Source of the DNA: Nocardia thailandica NBRC 100428
Lineage (GTDB): Bacteria > Actinomycetota > Actinomycetes > Mycobacteriales > Mycobacteriaceae
Assembly: GCF_000308795.1 (NCBI RefSeq)
Contig: NZ_BAGK01000309.1
Span: 1-61,033, forward strand
Length of the DNA: 61,033 nucleotides
Direction: 5' to 3'
Numbering within the stretch: the first letter of the stretch is position 1; every line of letters starts with the position of its first letter. The notes beneath the pieces are model-generated. The model made no database searches. It worked only from the letters and a program-made list of their open reading frames with translations, and was not told the DNA's origin. Positions 59,448-61,033 of this stretch are shown piece by piece. The position numbers and the translations under genes were made by a program.

Positions 59448-59936
59448 TCACACATTCTTGTGGCAGACCGCTTCGAGCATTACGCCGTCGTATCCGATCC
59501 AGAAAGTTGCATAATAGGGTGGTGGGTACTGTGGGAATTCCTGTGGCGCGTGGATGATTTCGTCACCACGCGTCAGTGCCCAAGCATGCACCTTGTCGAC
59601 GTCGGCGCGGGTGCGCACCATGAACGCGAGGTGTTGCAGCCCGGCACGGCCAGGCGCATAACCGGGTTCGGATGCCGGATAGAAGAATATGTACGTTCCG
59701 ATCTTTCCACCCGCTGGCCGGTACGCGAACTGTGTGCCGTCAACCAGGAAGGGCTCATACTCGAGCAGCGGCATGAGTTCGTCGTAATACACGCGGGCCG
59801 CAACAAGATCGGTGACGTTGACGCCGAGGTGTCCGAGGGCCGTCTCAAAAACATACTGATCGGCTGCTATCGAGCCAAGACCCCGTCCGAAACCGTCGCG
59901 CTGTAATGCCGCGGTTATGGCACGGCCACGCGACAC
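59448..59936 (-). CDS. VOC-family (glyoxalase-like) protein
   Basis: The VOC fold is clear: LGHLGVNVTDLVAARVYYDE, then FAYRPAGGKIGTYIFFYPAS and LQHLAFMVRTRADVDKVHAW, ending TFWIGYDGVMLEAVC with a metal-type Glu. The start is uncertain. GTG at 59936 gives 162 residues with an odd N-terminus. A run of five Ts just before GAGACG at 59844-59848 would, with two fewer Ts, give ATG TTT GAG and a normal start. Codon use is AT-richer than in the neighbours, which suggests recent transfer. Confidence 0.75.
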   Translation of the reverse strand: MSRGRAITAALQRDGFGRGLGSIAADQYVFETALGHLGVNVTDLVAARVYYDELMPLLEYEPFLVDGTQFAYRPAGGKIGTYIFFYPASEPGYAPGRAGLQHLAFMVRTRADVDKVHAWALTRGDEIIHAPQEFPQYPPPYYATFWIGYDGVMLEAVCHKNV

Positions 59937-60130
59937 CAGCCCGGTCGCCGGGCCGGTCCCGGCCTGGCTGCTGCGGCGCCGGGTGCTGTGGGTCGAGCCG
60001 GTCATCGTCGCCGAGATCGCCCACCGCGAAGCCACCCGCGACGGCCTGCGCCACCCGAGTTTCCGAGGCGTCCGTGCAGACAAGCTCCCGACGGAGATCG
60101 GGCTGCCCGACCGCGGCGACGACCCACCGG
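59917..60130 (+). pseudogene. C-terminal fragment of an ATP-dependent DNA ligase (LigD/LigC type)
   Basis: The frame reads RRRVLWVEPVIVAEIAHREA, then TRDGLRHPSFRGVRADK, which matches the OB-fold end of LigD-type ligases (WVEPVLVAEV...GRLRHPSFRGLREDK). The adenylation domain with the catalytic Lys is absent, and the frame degrades soon after. It overlaps the VOC gene start region on the other strand. Confidence 0.7.
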
Positions 60131-60193
60131 CCTCTTCGCGGCCGAGCCCGCGGTGCTCAACAGCTCGGCGATCCGGCCGGACACTTATCTGGG

Positions 60194-60884
60194 TCATGTT
60201 CTTCTCCCATTCCGGCGACAGCGCCCTGGGGCAGCGCCGAATGCCAGCTGCGCGACCACCCGCCCGACCCGGACGGCCACGATATCGGTCGTGGCCTGGG
60301 TACGCTGACCGCTGTTGATCTGACCGGCGCCGTTGACCTTGGAGACCTTGAACCGGAACGCGGCCAGTTCGTCGCCGGACGCAGGGAAATCGCTGAGCCT
60401 GGCCACCGCTCGAGCGGTCTGTTCGGTATCCAGTGGGTCCGGGTCACCGGTGCCAGAAGGTGCCGGAGGTCGACTTCGCGCAGTCGTTGAAGCCCCGCTG
60501 GTTCAGCGTCGCCAACCGCGCCTTGGCCGCCGCTTCTGTGGGCAGGACCTCGATGCGGGAGTTCGCAGCGTACGGGCTGTACACGAAGGGCGAGGACGTA
60601 GCCCACGCAGTGGTACTTCCGAGCGTGGCCGGGTCGACAGACATGCATTTGAGCAGGTCAGCGCTCCAGACCCCCTTTTCGTCGGTGGCGTCGGTGCCCG
60701 AGCGTGGACTACCGGTGGCCGGCCAGTCGCCGGGGATGTCCTTCGCGACCAAGACCGAGGCCTTGGCCAGATCCCGGCCGGAGTCGTGTGTGGCAGCCGG
60801 ACCACCCGACGAACTGCTCGAGCAGCCCGCAGTCGTCACTCCGGCCAGAATCAGGGTAAGAGCTACCCCTGTAACGAATCGCAC
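60194..60884 (-). pseudogene. Lipoprotein of unknown function, frameshifted
   Basis: GTG at 60884 starts a lipoprotein signal (VRFVTGVALTLILAGVTTAG, then CSSSSSGG) and a domain through YSPYAANSRIEVLPTEAAAK and FNDCAKSTSGT. The frame then ends at 60444, but a second frame continues EQTARAVARLSDFPASGDEL, AAFRFKVSKVN and DIVAVRVGRVVAQLAFGAAP, which fits the same secreted family. Dropping one base in CTTCT near 60453-60458 joins them. Either the gene is broken or the read has one extra base. Confidence 0.7.
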
Positions 60885-60937
60885 GTCAAACCCCTCCGCA
60901 TCGCGGCACACCCGCGACCCCGGTTTCGTCGGTGGGC

Positions 60938-61033
60938 TCAGTCGTGGGTTCCTTGGGTGTCGTTGGTGTCGCCTCGCGCCCAGCGTTCGAGGATTTCCCG
61001 GTTGTCCGGTGCGATCTCGGTCGGTCGATGTGG
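60938..61033 (-). CDS. C-terminus of a gene entering from the right edge
   Basis: An open minus-strand frame of 31 residues (PTEIAPDNREILERWARGDT, then NDTQGTHD) ends at TGA 60938-60940. Its hydrophilic C-terminal character and clean stop fit a real gene end, but the product is not identifiable. Confidence 0.45.
   Translation of the reverse strand, partial: PHRPTEIAPDNREILERWARGDTNDTQGTHD

Noticed and set aside
1..61033. tRNA, rRNA, CRISPR arrays, insertion sequences, attachment sites
   Set aside because: No cloverleaf, repeat-spacer array, transposase frame or terminal inverted repeat with target duplication was recognised by reading; a covariance or IS search could still find weak cases.

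Overview
The window is about 70% GC, densely packed, and full of overlapping GTGA/ATGA start-stop junctions, GTG starts, TetR regulators, TesB/FadE/FabG-type lipid genes, lipoproteins with GC lipoboxes and SigB/SigF-type promoters. This points to a mycolic-acid actinomycete chromosome, most likely Nocardia or a close relative. The assignment is inferred from gene content only. No rRNA, tRNA, CRISPR array or intact transposase was seen.

Region 1 (1-7.5 kb): a SWEET-like membrane protein cut by the window edge, a LuxR/AAA regulator broken by one base, a DUF4242 protein, an NTF2-like gene behind a KstR-type operator, a PEP-mutase-like enzyme, a CGNR zinc-finger regulator facing a small protein, an amphi-Trp protein with an H1-like tail, a LysR regulator and a 7Fe ferredoxin.

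Region 2 (7.5-13.7 kb): a general-stress partner-switching locus. It holds a SigB/SigF sigma factor, a divergent UsfX-like anti-sigma protein, a response-regulator/PP2C phosphatase fusion, a CHASE3 histidine kinase, an Rcp1-like response regulator, a second RsbW-type kinase and a STAS antagonist. Matching GTTT-N15-GGGTA promoters precede three of the transcription units, counting the sigma gene's own weaker copy, and another precedes a TspO gene at 25.9 kb.

Region 3 (13.7-30.5 kb): a TetR/secreted-peptide pair, a TPP riboswitch with tenA and a thiamine-precursor ABC transporter, a sugar MFS porter, several small proteins of unknown function, TesB, an OmpA-like lipoprotein, a DUF1254 protein, TspO, a rearranged MFS remnant, a secreted protein with a MarR regulator, and a YihY membrane protein.

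Region 4 (30.5-41.7 kb): an H-protein-like gene without the lipoyl lysine, two paralogous genes of one unknown family 9 kb apart, a GNAT/hydrolase pair, AraC with a fatty-acid-hydroxylase-type membrane enzyme, a MerR-hydrolase fusion, a five-gene envelope operon, and a cupin/TetR pair sharing a 28-bp perfect palindrome.

Region 5 (41.7-48.9 kb): a beta-oxidation-type operon (fadE, enoyl-CoA hydratase, fabG, the tail of a MaoC dehydratase) behind a 24-bp palindrome with a TetR gene just downstream, then an SDR/TetR pair, unknown genes and a cupin.

Region 6 (48.9-56.7 kb): a TetR gene divergent from a tightly coupled operon of MFS exporter, DUF6220 membrane protein, membrane-anchored multicopper oxidase and RibD-like reductase; then a secreted peptide and a TetR/hydrolase operon with two stacked operators.

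Region 7 (56.7-61.0 kb): a decayed stretch with remnants of a hydrolase, a PucR-type regulator, an unknown gene and a LigD-type ligase. Among them sits a compact intact unit: an almost ideal Shine-Dalgarno sequence, an 18-residue amphipathic peptide and a hairpin terminator, followed by a divergent STAS protein. This small unit is the most likely new element in the window.
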